A stretch of 64,000 bases of DNA. It comes from UKL13-2 sp031414695 (GTDB taxonomy: Bacteria; Pseudomonadota; Gammaproteobacteria; Burkholderiales; Usitatibacteraceae). A program made the translations under genes and the position numbers. This document shows positions 25,497-34,845 of this stretch, piece after piece (position 1 is the first letter of the stretch; the number at the start of each line of letters is the position of its first letter). The notes beneath the pieces are model-generated. The model was not told the DNA's origin, made no database searches, and worked only from the letters and a program-made list of their open reading frames with translations. The stretch is taken from assembly GCA_031414695.1 (NCBI GenBank), contig JANNWG010000028.1, forward strand, positions 1 through 64,000, read 5' to 3'.

Positions 25497-26635
25497 TTTA
25501 TTTTGAATTCACTAAAGTTGGGTCCACCCATGCCAGGTTTGGTGGGGAGTTCGCTGCTGCCTGTAGCTTCCACCATGCCACTATTGCCTACGAGTAGAGA
25601 AAGGTTTGTTGCCGAATCAGCATTGGCTAAGCCCTCTTGCACGGTGATTTTGCCGGCTTTGATTAAGCGAAATAAGTCTTGCTCAAAGGTTTGTGAGCCA
25701 GGTGTCATTGATTTTTCCATCGCCTCTTTAATTTCTGGCACGCGTCCTTCGCTAATAAGATCAACGATATTGCCCGTATTCATCATGATTTCAACTGCGG
25801 GAGCGCGCTGACCTTCGACGTTTTTGACTAAGCGCTGCGATATGATGCACTTTAGCGACACACCTAAATCAGCCATGAGTACAGCGCGCTGATCGAGTGG
25901 GAAAAAGTTGATAATTCGGTTTAATGCGTGATAACTGTTGTTAGCATGCAATGTTGCCAAACACAGATGGCCTGAGAGCGCGTACATCATGGCGCTTTTC
26001 ATGGTTTCGATATCGCGTATTTCGCCAACCAAAATCAAATCAGGTGCTTGGCGCATCGCGTTACGCATCGCTTCATGAAACGAGTGCGAATCGTTACCAA
26101 TCTCGCGCTGATTGACGATGCACTTTTTGGATTGAAAGACAAACTCAACTGGATCTTCAAAAGTCAAAATATGTCCTGACTTCATCTGATTGCGAAAATC
26201 CATCATCGCCGCTAAGGTGGTTGATTTGCCTGATCCGGTTGCGCCGACGACTAATATCAAGCCGCGTTTTTCCATGATGACTTGCTTTAGTACATTGGGG
26301 ACGCCGAGTGAATCAAGCGCAGGTACATGCATTGAGATATAGCGCACGACAGCGGCCACGCTGCTTTTTTGATGCATCATATTGACGCGAAAATTGCCGA
26401 CGCCCTCAATGGGAAACGATAAATTCAACTCAAGCTCTTTTTCAAATTTTTCAATTTGATGAGGCTTTAAAATTTCGTAACAAATTTTTTGTGCTTCTTC
26501 GGCTGACAATATTTGCGGATTCACTGGCATTGCATTGCCATTCACTTTTATCGTGATTGGCGCGCCAGCGGTGACAAAAATATCGGAGGCATTTTTTTCG
26601 GCCATCAAGCGAAATAATTTTTCTAGTATTGCCAT
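25493..26635 (-). CDS. pilU: Type IV pilus retraction ATPase PilU
   Basis: PilT/PilU-family hexameric ATPase that assists pilus retraction. Walker A is VVGATGSGKSTTLAAMMD, followed by the Asp box FEDPVEF, Walker B DLILVGEIRD and His box HLCLATLHANN. The N-terminal ASDIFVTAGAP and the 380-residue length with a Gly/Pro-rich tail indicate PilU rather than PilT. pilT is not adjacent here, which is unusual because the two are often a pair. ATG 26635 follows a GGGAGAG ribosome-binding sequence. Confidence 0.9.
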   Translation of the reverse strand: MAILEKLFRLMAEKNASDIFVTAGAPITIKVNGNAMPVNPQILSAEEAQKICYEILKPHQIEKFEKELELNLSFPIEGVGNFRVNMMHQKSSVAAVVRYISMHVPALDSLGVPNVLKQVIMEKRGLILVVGATGSGKSTTLAAMMDFRNQMKSGHILTFEDPVEFVFQSKKCIVNQREIGNDSHSFHEAMRNAMRQAPDLILVGEIRDIETMKSAMMYALSGHLCLATLHANNSYHALNRIINFFPLDQRAVLMADLGVSLKCIISQRLVKNVEGQRAPAVEIMMNTGNIVDLISEGRVPEIKEAMEKSMTPGSQTFEQDLFRLIKAGKITVQEGLANADSATNLSLLVGNSGMVEATGSSELPTKPGMGGPNFSEFKIN

Positions 26636-26663
26636 TTTTTTCTCTCCCGACTAATTTTTTAGG

Positions 26664-27488
26664 CTATGCGCGCAGCAATTCATTGATGGCCGTTTTTGCA
26701 CGCGTTTTGGCGTCTACTGTTTTCACTATTACTGCACAATAAAGACTGTACTTGCCGTCTGCTGAAGGTAGGTTACCGGAAACTACGACCGAATAAGGCG
26801 GTACACGGCCAAATGTCACTTCACCGGTAGCGCGATCATATATTTTCGTTGATTGCCCTAAGTACACGCCCATTGAAATCACCGAACCTTCACCGATGAT
26901 GACGCCTTCGACGACCTCAGATCGCGCACCAATAAAGCAATTATCCTCAATGATGGTCGGGTTTGCTTGAAGAGGCTCCAACACACCGCCAATGCCTACG
27001 CCGCCTGATAGGTGTACGTTTTTGCCAATCTGGGCGCAAGAGCCAACCGTCGCCCACGTGTCTACCATTGTGCCTTCATCTACATAGGCGCCGATATTGA
27101 CATACGATGGCATCAGCACAACGTTTTTGCCAATAAAGGCACCACGCCGAGCCACGGCAGGCGGCACTACGCGCACGCCGGTTGCACGCATGGCGGCTTC
27201 GTCTAATTTTGAAAATTTTGTTTCAACTTTGTCGAAAAAACCTAAGTCACCAGCACGCATCATCACATTATCTTTTAGCCGAAACGAAAGCAGCACCGCT
27301 TTTTTAATCCACTGATGCGTAATCCATTCGTTATTAATTTTCTCAGCCACCCGGATGCGACCCGCGTTGAGTTCTGCAATGACGTGCTCCACAGCATCGC
27401 CGATTTCTGGTGGATGTGAAGCGGGCGAAAAATTCGCGCGAGCTTCCCAAGCGTTATCAATAGTGTTAATAAGGGCGTCGTGGCTCAT
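26664..27488 (-). CDS. dapD: Tetrahydrodipicolinate N-succinyltransferase
   Basis: Catalyses succinylation of tetrahydrodipicolinate in the lysine/meso-diaminopimelate pathway. The left-handed beta-helix hexapeptide repeats are evident (GAFIGKNVVLMPSYVNIGAY, GTMVDTWATVGSCAQIGKN, GGVLEPLQANPTIIEDNC). The start at ATG 27488 gives 274 residues, the length of the E. coli enzyme; the frame extends to a TTG at 27500. pilU follows 28 bp later. Confidence 0.97.
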   Translation of the reverse strand: MSHDALINTIDNAWEARANFSPASHPPEIGDAVEHVIAELNAGRIRVAEKINNEWITHQWIKKAVLLSFRLKDNVMMRAGDLGFFDKVETKFSKLDEAAMRATGVRVVPPAVARRGAFIGKNVVLMPSYVNIGAYVDEGTMVDTWATVGSCAQIGKNVHLSGGVGIGGVLEPLQANPTIIEDNCFIGARSEVVEGVIIGEGSVISMGVYLGQSTKIYDRATGEVTFGRVPPYSVVVSGNLPSADGKYSLYCAVIVKTVDAKTRAKTAINELLRA

Positions 27489-27525
27489 GTCGTCAATCAA
27501 TCAATAGAAAAGTAAATTTATAAGG

Positions 27526-28626
27526 CTAGCTGGAAATTTTTTTGATGAATCGGGCAATAGCGGATTCATCCGTTGTTACTGCAGCAACCGGTGACTTTGT
27601 GGGTGTTTGTGCATTTAAGGTGTTTGAAAGTGCATTAATCGTATCTTCATGTGTTTGATTTTGCTTGAGTAGCTCCGCCACACGCGCTTCCAAATGCTGC
27701 GAATGTCGCCATATCTGCATAAAGACATCCACTTGATTATCTTCTTTTGCGGTGTATGCCGATAGCGGCAATGAAAGCTGCTTAATCTGAGCGCTGTCAT
27801 TACTGGCGAACGCAATAACGTACAGAGCAGCCGAAACCTTGCCAGTGCGCGCAGCCATTGAGCCGATTGTAATTTCACCATGCGTTGATGATTCATCAAG
27901 CGGCTGTATCAACGAATGAAAGCCATTGCGTTGACCAAACAATTTTGCACATGTGAAGTAGGGCGCAAGCAATGTTTCGAATTCAGTCAGATAAAGCTCT
28001 TTAACGTGATATTCGTTTTGAAATCCGCGTGCATCCGAATACTCTGCCTTGTTCGGCGTGGAAATAATGACCAGACCTGTTGGCGTCAATACACGTTTAA
28101 CTTCAAGCATAAACGCGTCGTGTTCAAAGATATGTTCAAGAGTCTCAAATGACACCACGACATCAACTGAGCCATCACCAAGCGGGATAGCCGTACAGCT
28201 ACCCTCTATAAAGTTGACATTTGCTGTATCTACATAAGCCGTTCTCGCGTGATGAATCGCTTCTGTCGATATATCAACGCCTGTTACGTGCGATGCGTAG
28301 TTTGCTAAATGCACGCTGCCATAACCCTCACCGCTAGCGATATCAAGTACCCGCTTACCCTTCACAAACGGTGCAATGGCATGATAACGATGCCAATGCT
28401 CAAACCACATCTCACCCGAACGATCCGGATGAAAGCGCTCGCCCGTAAATGTGAGGTCGCTTGTATGATTACTTGGCAGTGGCGGCGGGATTGAATTCAA
28501 GTCGTTATTTTTAAAAACGTAATTTAGTGGTGCTGATTGTAGAATGGGTAATTGATTATTATAGAGTTTCAGTTGCCATACTGGCTTGACACATTTAACA
28601 ATGAATAATACTGTCTCAACGGCCAT
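27526..28626 (-). CDS. Class I SAM-dependent methyltransferase with C-terminal coiled coil
   Basis: The central domain has the Methyltransf_11-type motif VLDIASGEGYGSVHLA and the post-motifs GVDISTEAIHHA and DVVVSFETLEHIF, like enzymes that modify surface sugars or small molecules. A long C-terminal part includes a coiled coil (SQHLEARVAELLKQNQTHED). The substrate is unknown. The start is uncertain: ATG 28626 would overlap the start of the divergent transporter gene by 26 bp, so a shorter N-terminus is possible; residues before FTGERFHPDRSG look unconserved. Confidence 0.75.
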   Translation of the reverse strand: MAVETVLFIVKCVKPVWQLKLYNNQLPILQSAPLNYVFKNNDLNSIPPPLPSNHTSDLTFTGERFHPDRSGEMWFEHWHRYHAIAPFVKGKRVLDIASGEGYGSVHLANYASHVTGVDISTEAIHHARTAYVDTANVNFIEGSCTAIPLGDGSVDVVVSFETLEHIFEHDAFMLEVKRVLTPTGLVIISTPNKAEYSDARGFQNEYHVKELYLTEFETLLAPYFTCAKLFGQRNGFHSLIQPLDESSTHGEITIGSMAARTGKVSAALYVIAFASNDSAQIKQLSLPLSAYTAKEDNQVDVFMQIWRHSQHLEARVAELLKQNQTHEDTINALSNTLNAQTPTKSPVAAVTTDESAIARFIKKISS

Positions 28627-29557
28627 ACCCCAAATGCAACAACCTGCACTCCATAAACGTCAGCCATTTGCCTTTACAGCGGTCGCCGGTTTGATGATTG
28701 CCTCATCGTCATGGGGCATTATTTGGTATCCGTATCGTGCAATGGAGGAAGCGGGCTTACCCGCGCCGATTGCGACGTTTTGTGCGTACTTTGTTGCAGT
28801 TATATTTGCGAGCCTTTTTTTTGGTCGCGCGTGGCGTGAGTTTCCTCGCTATGCGGCCTCTTTGTTTATTATTGGCTTAACTGCAGGCATCACCAATGTT
28901 GCATTTTTGGTGGCCATCATGGAGGCTGAGGTGGTGCGCGTTGTGTTGTTGTTTTACCTGGCACCGTTGTGGACAATTCCGCTTGCGCGCGTGTTACTAA
29001 ATGAAAAAATTAGTGCCGTTGGCATCTTGGCCATCATTATCGCCATGTCTGGCGCCATTGTCATGTTGTGGCGTCCTGAGTTAGGCGCACCGCTGCCAAA
29101 CAGTCCGCACGAATGGCTTGGGGTGCTTGGTGGCTTAGCCTTTGCGCTGTCTAACGTATTGGTCAGACGGGAGACGCGTGCCACACCAGAAGCAAAGTCC
29201 CTAGCAGGTGCACTTGGCGTGGTGATGGTGGCGATTCCGGTGGCGTTGTACCTTGTCAAAAGCCCCGTTGCTGTCTGGCCGCAGTTAGTTGCGCCGCATG
29301 GTTTGTTGATTATCATTGTTGGCATTGTGATGATGTCTAGCAGCGTCGCTATGCAATATGGTCTCACCATATTGAGCGCAAATCGCGCAGCCGTGATTTT
29401 GCTATTTGAGCTGATTGTGGCTGCTATTGCAGCGCACTATCTTGCCAATGAGGTCACAAGATTGCAGGAATGGGTTGGCGGCTCAATGATCGTTGCGGCT
29501 GGCTTACTGGTGACGTTTTGGGTCCCTAAGAACAGTGCGGATACGCCGACGCCCTAA
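28601..29557 (+). CDS. EamA/DMT-family transporter
   Basis: A 318-residue drug/metabolite transporter with ten predicted membrane helices in two EamA halves (MIASSSWGIIWYPYRAMEE start, LARVLLNEKISAVGILAI, then LANEVTRLQEWVGGSMIVAAG at the end). Substrate is unknown; relatives export amino acids or metabolites. ATG 28601 is preferred over the TTG at 28586. It is divergent from the methyltransferase and converges with smpB. Confidence 0.88.
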   Translation: MNNTVSTAIPQMQQPALHKRQPFAFTAVAGLMIASSSWGIIWYPYRAMEEAGLPAPIATFCAYFVAVIFASLFFGRAWREFPRYAASLFIIGLTAGITNVAFLVAIMEAEVVRVVLLFYLAPLWTIPLARVLLNEKISAVGILAIIIAMSGAIVMLWRPELGAPLPNSPHEWLGVLGGLAFALSNVLVRRETRATPEAKSLAGALGVVMVAIPVALYLVKSPVAVWPQLVAPHGLLIIIVGIVMMSSSVAMQYGLTILSANRAAVILLFELIVAAIAAHYLANEVTRLQEWVGGSMIVAAGLLVTFWVPKNSADTPTP

Positions 29558-29581
29558 AGAAACTTATCCTACCCAAAAAAT

Positions 29582-30028
29582 TTAAACTATTTTTTTCATC
29601 ACTTGTTGTGCTTCGCGTTGTGCATCGCGATCTTTTTCTGTGGCACGTTTATCGTGTTGCTTTTTGCCTTTAGCAAGCCCGATTTCTAGCTTGACGAAGC
29701 CACCTTTGTAATGCAAATTGACAGGTACTACGGTATAGCCACGTTGCTCAACTTTGCCGATAAGCTTATTGATTTCATCTTGTTTGAGCAGTAACTTCCG
29801 CGTGCGTACCGCTTCTGGATTAACGTGTGTTGAAGCGGAGGCTAATGCAGAGAAGTGCGCGCCAATCAAATAAAACGCGCCCTTTTGCAACACAACATAA
29901 CCTTCTTTGATTTGTGCGCGGCCAGCCCGAATGGCTTTGACTTCCCACCCTTCTAAAACAAGACCCGCCTCAAAGCGTTCTTCAATGAAGTAGTCAAAAA
30001 ATGCTTTTTTATTATCAACAATGGTCAT
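29582..30028 (-). CDS. smpB: SsrA-binding protein SmpB
   Basis: Partner of tmRNA in trans-translation. The 148-residue protein shows KAFFDYFIEERFEAGLVLEGWEVKAIRAG (opening blocks), KLLLKQDEINKLIGK and the basic C-terminal tail GLAKGKKQHDKRATEKDRD that becomes helical in the ribosome. It is divergent from ratA with a 61-bp shared upstream gap. The tmRNA gene itself is not in the window. Confidence 0.97.
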   Translation of the reverse strand: MTIVDNKKAFFDYFIEERFEAGLVLEGWEVKAIRAGRAQIKEGYVVLQKGAFYLIGAHFSALASASTHVNPEAVRTRKLLLKQDEINKLIGKVEQRGYTVVPVNLHYKGGFVKLEIGLAKGKKQHDKRATEKDRDAQREAQQVMKKIV

Positions 30029-30089
30029 GGCATTATTTTAACGAAAGTCTGACTGTGATTCCGCATATCGACACGGATAAAATAACGCT

Positions 30090-30521
30090 ATGTCAAAAGT
30101 AATAAAAACAGTATTAGTTCCCTATTCGGCACAAGCGATGTTCGATCTCGTCGACGCAGTGGAAACTTACCCTGCCTTTTTGCCTTGGTGTGGAGCAAGT
30201 GAGGTTCATTCGCGTGACCAACTGCATACTAAGGCGACAATTGCAATTCGCTACTTTGGCGTTGCACAGTCTTTTACGACAATTAACGCTAAACGATACC
30301 CGCAAGAAATGACTTTAACGCTCGTTGACGGACCGTTCAAAAGTCTCGACGGTCGGTGGCAGTTTATCGCGTTAAGTGAGACTGCTTGCAAAGTTATCTT
30401 CGAGCTTAATTACACTTTTGCAAATGCGTCGATTGAAAAAATTATTGGTCCCGTCATGGCAATGATTGCCGAGACATTTGTTGATCGTTTTGTTTTACGT
30501 GCTGAGGTACTAGCATCATGA
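30090..30521 (+). CDS. ratA: RatA / COQ10-like START-domain protein
   Basis: A 143-residue SRPBCC/START-like protein of the RatA/COQ10 family; in E. coli RatA was described as inhibiting 70S assembly, while COQ10 relatives bind ubiquinone. Motifs are VPYSAQAMFDLVDAVETYPAFLPWC, and LVDGPFKSLDGRW. It is divergent from smpB, the classic arrangement, and its stop overlaps the start of the RnfH gene as ATGA. Confidence 0.92.
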   Translation: MSKVIKTVLVPYSAQAMFDLVDAVETYPAFLPWCGASEVHSRDQLHTKATIAIRYFGVAQSFTTINAKRYPQEMTLTLVDGPFKSLDGRWQFIALSETACKVIFELNYTFANASIEKIIGPVMAMIAETFVDRFVLRAEVLAS

Positions 30522-30811
30522 TCGTACATGTTGCTTGGCAATGGCAAGAGCACGCTCAAGAACTGCAGGTGGAAATTATGCAGGGTGCGAGAGTGTTAGA
30601 TTTGCTCGCACTAATTAACACTATGTCGATTCCAACACTCTCAAATGCCTTGGAAAAGCGCGCTGCTATTGGTGTTTGGGGCAAAGCCTTAAATGTTGCT
30701 GAGCAGGCCAAGATGGTGTTGCGCGAAAATGATCGGATGGAACTGTATTGGCCATTAAAGGCAGATCCAAAGTTAGCGCGGCGGCAACGCGTGAACGCCA
30801 AGAAAAAATAG
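30518..30811 (+). CDS. rnfH: RnfH family ubiquitin-like protein (RatB)
   Basis: A 97-residue beta-grasp protein of the RnfH/UPF0125 family. The pattern VAWQWQEHAQELQVEIMQG, AAIGVWGKALN and NDRMELYWPLKADPKLARRQR is typical. It pairs with ratA in many proteobacteria, hence the name ratB; it is not known to be an antitoxin. Its stop codon abuts the stop of the convergent minus-strand gene with no intervening base. Confidence 0.9.
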   Translation: MIVHVAWQWQEHAQELQVEIMQGARVLDLLALINTMSIPTLSNALEKRAAIGVWGKALNVAEQAKMVLRENDRMELYWPLKADPKLARRQRVNAKKK

Positions 30812-32431
30812 CTAATTATTTTCTATCACTTCGAAACTAAAACTAATCCAATCATCGCCCTTGCGCTTTGCTCGGTTGAGCCGAATGACAGTGCGAGCGG
30901 TGGCAGTAGTGAGGGTGAAACTGCTAGTAGGATTGTTTTGATTACTATCACTAATTGAAATCAGAATGGTGTCGTCGCGCCCACGTTCGTCGGTGCCAGG
31001 TAGAAAGAGTGCATTAATTTTTGCTGTTGATGCTGCGCCATTTTCAACATTGCGCGTGAGACTGACCGCTATCGGGTTGACGGAAATGATCTCAGTGCCT
31101 AATTTTGTGTGGCTTTTAGTTGCGCTGTCATTTGCAGCTCGCTCATCGATTTTACGCGCCACCGAAACGAGCTTCAAGTCGAGAGAGAGCTCATCATCAC
31201 GGATGATTTGCACAGCAAGTAGTTGACCTGTTGCAATACGGCCTACCGCATTTGATTCGACAATAAATCCCATCCCCTTTGCGCTGATGTCTGCCAGTGT
31301 CCAGCCGATAGTTGCGTCATTGCTGTCGGCATTTGCGCGTGTGGATGTTTCGCTTAAGATTGGTTCAAGTGAAAGAGTGAAGCCCGCAAATGTCGTCGTA
31401 TCTGCACTAGACGGTGTCTCGCCACTTAGCGCTTGATAAATTTCGCTAAGGCCAAAGTTAATTTTTACTTGATGGTTAGTAGCGGCCTTTCGTGGCTCAA
31501 TGGCAACGTTGGTACTGCTGAGCATAGTGGCGTTTAGACGTTCAATAACGCTTAGCAGGACAACGTGCTCTTCCATGGCAAATAAATTGGCGATGCCGCG
31601 CCCTTGATATGGTCTTCCTAAACGCATGGCATCACGCACCATATCTAGCTGTTCTTCTAACGGCGCTAAATTCAAATACCGACACGATGATTTTGCAACA
31701 CCATTAGTAAATTGTTGCAAACCTCTACTCGAAGCGAAGTCAACGTAGAGGCGCGCATTACTTGGCTGGTTACTCAGCTGGTATTGACTTGTCCATGCTG
31801 CGAGCCAGCCATCTGCAATTTCGATTTGTGGCATATCGAGATTGCCAGTATTAATTACATCAAGCAACAGAGCGCGAATGTAGAGTGACGTAACAGAGGA
31901 TGTGTGTTCGGCTTCCTCATTAAAAAGCGTTGCTGTTTGGAGATGAAGTTGATGTTGTTCAGCGAATTGGTAGAGCCGATGAAGCTGCGGCCACACCGTC
32001 GGACTGATGGGTTCGCGACGAAAAAATGACCACTTAATCGCTGCGCCATAGTGATACATTTGAAACGCAATTGCGTTCCGTAACGAATCTGCATCGTCAG
32101 TAGGTGACCATTCGCCACGACGCTCAATTAAGCTTCCAAGCGAACTCGCCGCGATGCTATGCATGAGATGCAAATCGCGCGCAAAGGTTTCGGTATCCGG
32201 GTCGCCTGCTTGGTCAAAAAACCATTTTTTATCATTTTGAATGATGCTGTGAAGCTTATTTTCAAGTTGAAATAGTTGCCTAATCCATTCCGCTGAAATC
32301 GGTGCCGGGAGAGTGGTGTAGGCGCGCGCCATGTTCATCATTTCAGCGCGCTGCTCGCGATTTTGCAAAGACATAATATTGTCCAGCTGATGCATCGATA
32401 CACTAGGGCTGTTGTCAGTAGTTCGGCTCAT
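30812..32431 (-). CDS. Large protein with a possible PilZ-like domain, FimV-linked
   Basis: I do not recognise the whole 539-residue protein. The first 270 residues look helical and soluble. The second half contains GWTLADISAKGMGFIVESN followed by IATGQLLAVQIIRDDE, which resembles the D-x-S-x-x-G strand and following strands of PilZ domains; an obvious RxxxR motif before it is not seen, so c-di-GMP binding is uncertain. The start overlaps the fimV stop as TAATG, so the two are translationally coupled. A role in envelope or pilus regulation is inferred from that context. Confidence 0.6.
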   Translation of the reverse strand: MSRTTDNSPSVSMHQLDNIMSLQNREQRAEMMNMARAYTTLPAPISAEWIRQLFQLENKLHSIIQNDKKWFFDQAGDPDTETFARDLHLMHSIAASSLGSLIERRGEWSPTDDADSLRNAIAFQMYHYGAAIKWSFFRREPISPTVWPQLHRLYQFAEQHQLHLQTATLFNEEAEHTSSVTSLYIRALLLDVINTGNLDMPQIEIADGWLAAWTSQYQLSNQPSNARLYVDFASSRGLQQFTNGVAKSSCRYLNLAPLEEQLDMVRDAMRLGRPYQGRGIANLFAMEEHVVLLSVIERLNATMLSSTNVAIEPRKAATNHQVKINFGLSEIYQALSGETPSSADTTTFAGFTLSLEPILSETSTRANADSNDATIGWTLADISAKGMGFIVESNAVGRIATGQLLAVQIIRDDELSLDLKLVSVARKIDERAANDSATKSHTKLGTEIISVNPIAVSLTRNVENGAASTAKINALFLPGTDERGRDDTILISISDSNQNNPTSSFTLTTATARTVIRLNRAKRKGDDWISFSFEVIENN

Positions 32432-34845
32432 TAATGGCTGCCTGGCTTTTTTTGAGTTTGGCGTGTGCTGGATTGTTCAAGCAATTGTGTGCGTAGCGCA
32501 ATGGCAAGTGAATCGGCAAGCTTGGTCTTTTCTGGATCGCCAGTTAGCCAAACGCTTGAATCAAAAATAGGCAGTTGCGGTGCGTCACTCGGAGGGCGAA
32601 ATAACGCATTGTCTGGTGCTAATTTATGACCAATCTGGCGAATGTGTCGCCACTCGACCGATTGCGCAAACAAGATACTAAATTTATTGGCGAAATTGAT
32701 GTATTCATTAACCATTGATTTTTGGCGACAGGTTTCAAATAGCGCTAACCAATAATGGATTTCCTGTGGTCGTTCCTCTAGCGCATAGCTGAGCAATTCA
32801 ATTGCTTTTGCAGCACCGGCGTCTGAGTCCGTTAAATAATGCCGTGCCGTATTGATGACTGAATCGGCATCATCAATGGAGACCGTGTTGGCCATTAATT
32901 CAGGGTATCGCTCTTTCATGTACTCTAATCGTTGAATCCGCGCCTTATCAGTCTCGACTTTGATGTTGCTAGAAGCGAGCGCAATGTTTTCATTTTTTTC
33001 GCCGCTGCTCATATCGATAATGTCATCGTCACCGATTAAAAAATCAACAGTCGAGTTTGGTGCGTTATCCGTACTGAATGAAATCAAATTGTCACTTGCA
33101 CTACTTTTGCTGCGGGCATCAAGCTGAGTGGTCGCCAGTGAATCAAAATTAACGCTTGCATTTGGTGCATTTGGTGCATTTGCGGCGTCATTGGCTAGGT
33201 TTAGTGGTGCATTTTGTTGTGCAGGTGGTGAGACTTCAATGGCACCTTTGCTACGCCGTATTGCGAGTGCAACGTCGTCCGCCTCGTTTTGTGCATTTAT
33301 CTCGGCGGTGTCTTCTGCCGATTCGCCATTGGAGGACTGTGCGTGCGGATTAATTTTTGTATTTTCTGCAACACTCAGTCGAGCAATTTCATTTTCGTCG
33401 TCTACAGCTTGCTTTACTTTACGACGATATAGCCAAAAGATTAAGGCGGCAACCAGGAGCAACAAGAGTGCTGCTAGCATGCTGCCTATCCAAATACGGC
33501 TTCGTGACGTTGGCTGCTGTGTTGGCGCTGTTTGTGTAGGCTGCGCTAACACTTTGGGCTGATCTGGTACCGTAGTCGGTGGTGCGGCCCTTAGCGTAGC
33601 ATCGGCTGTAGCGACGGGTGCGGCGTTTGTTGGGTTCACGTCGAGTCGTGATTGCACTTGATTGAGGCGATTCTCAAGCTGCTTAACGGCATTTTTGAGC
33701 GATAAAAATTGCGCTATCTGATCATCAGCATCAAGTAAAAATTGTTTTTCACGCAATACCGCGCGCTGCTCATCCGTTACATTTGCAGAGCGTGATGTAT
33801 CAACGTCGCCACCTGATAATTTAAGTGAAAAAGTGGCTGGTACTGTTGAAGATGCAGCAGCACGTGCAGGTTTTTCTATGCGTGGCTGAAGTGAATCAGT
33901 TGGTTGAATTGCCAGTTTTGGCGGTTGCCTAGGAGCAGACGTTGATCTAGATGATGTTGCTGGTTTAGTGTTTGCTGAAGGCCTGATTGCAGGCGGAGTA
34001 GAGGCACCTGGTGCGCTTGCGGGCTTAGCAGCTACTACTTTGCGCGTAGTTGATAGCGTCCTCAAGTCGGGTAGCGTTAGTGCGGTATTTGGTGGGAGTT
34101 TGGCATTGTCGTCCAGCCCCGCGAGCGCTGGGTTAAGTGCGCGTAAGGCAGCGATATAGCGCGCTTTACGTTTAACGCTTTTCGGGTAAACGCCTTCGGC
34201 AATATTGGCTAGAGAGTCTGCGCGATTATTGTCACTACTTGGCGGCGTTACCCATTGACCACTCAGTCGTTGCTGGATGGGTACTGGTTCAATATTTTTA
34301 TTGGATGTTGCGATGGCATCATTACGCTCTGTGGCGGGTGCGTTTACACTAGGGCGTGGGTCTAGCAGCAGTGTATATTCGCGTGAAATAGCGCCTTGCC
34401 CCATGCAAGCGAAACGCACTACTAGTTTGATGTAGGGTTCATTAACGCTTTGGAATCCGCGCAACATAAAATGGCGCTCTTCAGTACGTTCACCTGCAGC
34501 AGGTATTTCAATGCGTAGTTCACGTACTAACGAAAAGGGCTCACTATCGGCTGTAATTCGGAGGCAGGTTTTGTCCAGTAGCTCAGCCTCTGTGGCGGTA
34601 GTGATAACGGGAATGCGAATGTTGAGCGGCTCACCTAGCCATGAGCGTAATTCAGCTTCGCCAAGACTTGCCGCATTGGCTGTCGACAGAAATAATGAAA
34701 CAAGGGCAACAAAAATAAGCTGTATGGCACGGATGAGGCGGAGGGAAATAGATAGCCTAAATTGTGTGTCGTAGGGTTTGGTGCATCTCGAAAAAGGAGT
34801 ATGACTGATCAGAAACAAGGTAGAAAACTTTCGCTTTATTTGCAA
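32431..34845 (-). CDS. fimV: FimV-like pilus/polarity protein
   Basis: An inner-membrane peptidoglycan-associated hub protein that in other bacteria promotes type IV pilus assembly and polar localisation. A signal-type helix (IFVALVSLFLSTANAASLG) precedes the FimV N-terminal domain (LRSWLGEPLNIRIPV). A LysM-like stretch follows (SLANIAEGVYPKSVKRKARY), then a coiled coil, a membrane helix near 481-499 (WIGSMLAALLLLLVAALIFW) and an acidic cytoplasmic part ending in TPR-like FimV C-terminal repeats. The start at 34845 overlaps the upstream DUF4124 gene by 10 bp; a later start nearer the signal helix is possible. Confidence 0.85.
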   Translation of the reverse strand: MQIKRKFSTLFLISHTPFSRCTKPYDTQFRLSISLRLIRAIQLIFVALVSLFLSTANAASLGEAELRSWLGEPLNIRIPVITTATEAELLDKTCLRITADSEPFSLVRELRIEIPAAGERTEERHFMLRGFQSVNEPYIKLVVRFACMGQGAISREYTLLLDPRPSVNAPATERNDAIATSNKNIEPVPIQQRLSGQWVTPPSSDNNRADSLANIAEGVYPKSVKRKARYIAALRALNPALAGLDDNAKLPPNTALTLPDLRTLSTTRKVVAAKPASAPGASTPPAIRPSANTKPATSSRSTSAPRQPPKLAIQPTDSLQPRIEKPARAAASSTVPATFSLKLSGGDVDTSRSANVTDEQRAVLREKQFLLDADDQIAQFLSLKNAVKQLENRLNQVQSRLDVNPTNAAPVATADATLRAAPPTTVPDQPKVLAQPTQTAPTQQPTSRSRIWIGSMLAALLLLLVAALIFWLYRRKVKQAVDDENEIARLSVAENTKINPHAQSSNGESAEDTAEINAQNEADDVALAIRRSKGAIEVSPPAQQNAPLNLANDAANAPNAPNASVNFDSLATTQLDARSKSSASDNLISFSTDNAPNSTVDFLIGDDDIIDMSSGEKNENIALASSNIKVETDKARIQRLEYMKERYPELMANTVSIDDADSVINTARHYLTDSDAGAAKAIELLSYALEERPQEIHYWLALFETCRQKSMVNEYINFANKFSILFAQSVEWRHIRQIGHKLAPDNALFRPPSDAPQLPIFDSSVWLTGDPEKTKLADSLAIALRTQLLEQSSTRQTQKKPGSH

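Noticed and set aside
28586..28615. TTGACA at 28586 as promoter of the DMT transporter
   Set aside because: A matching -10 box would fall inside the coding region, after the chosen ATG, so it is probably not that gene's promoter.
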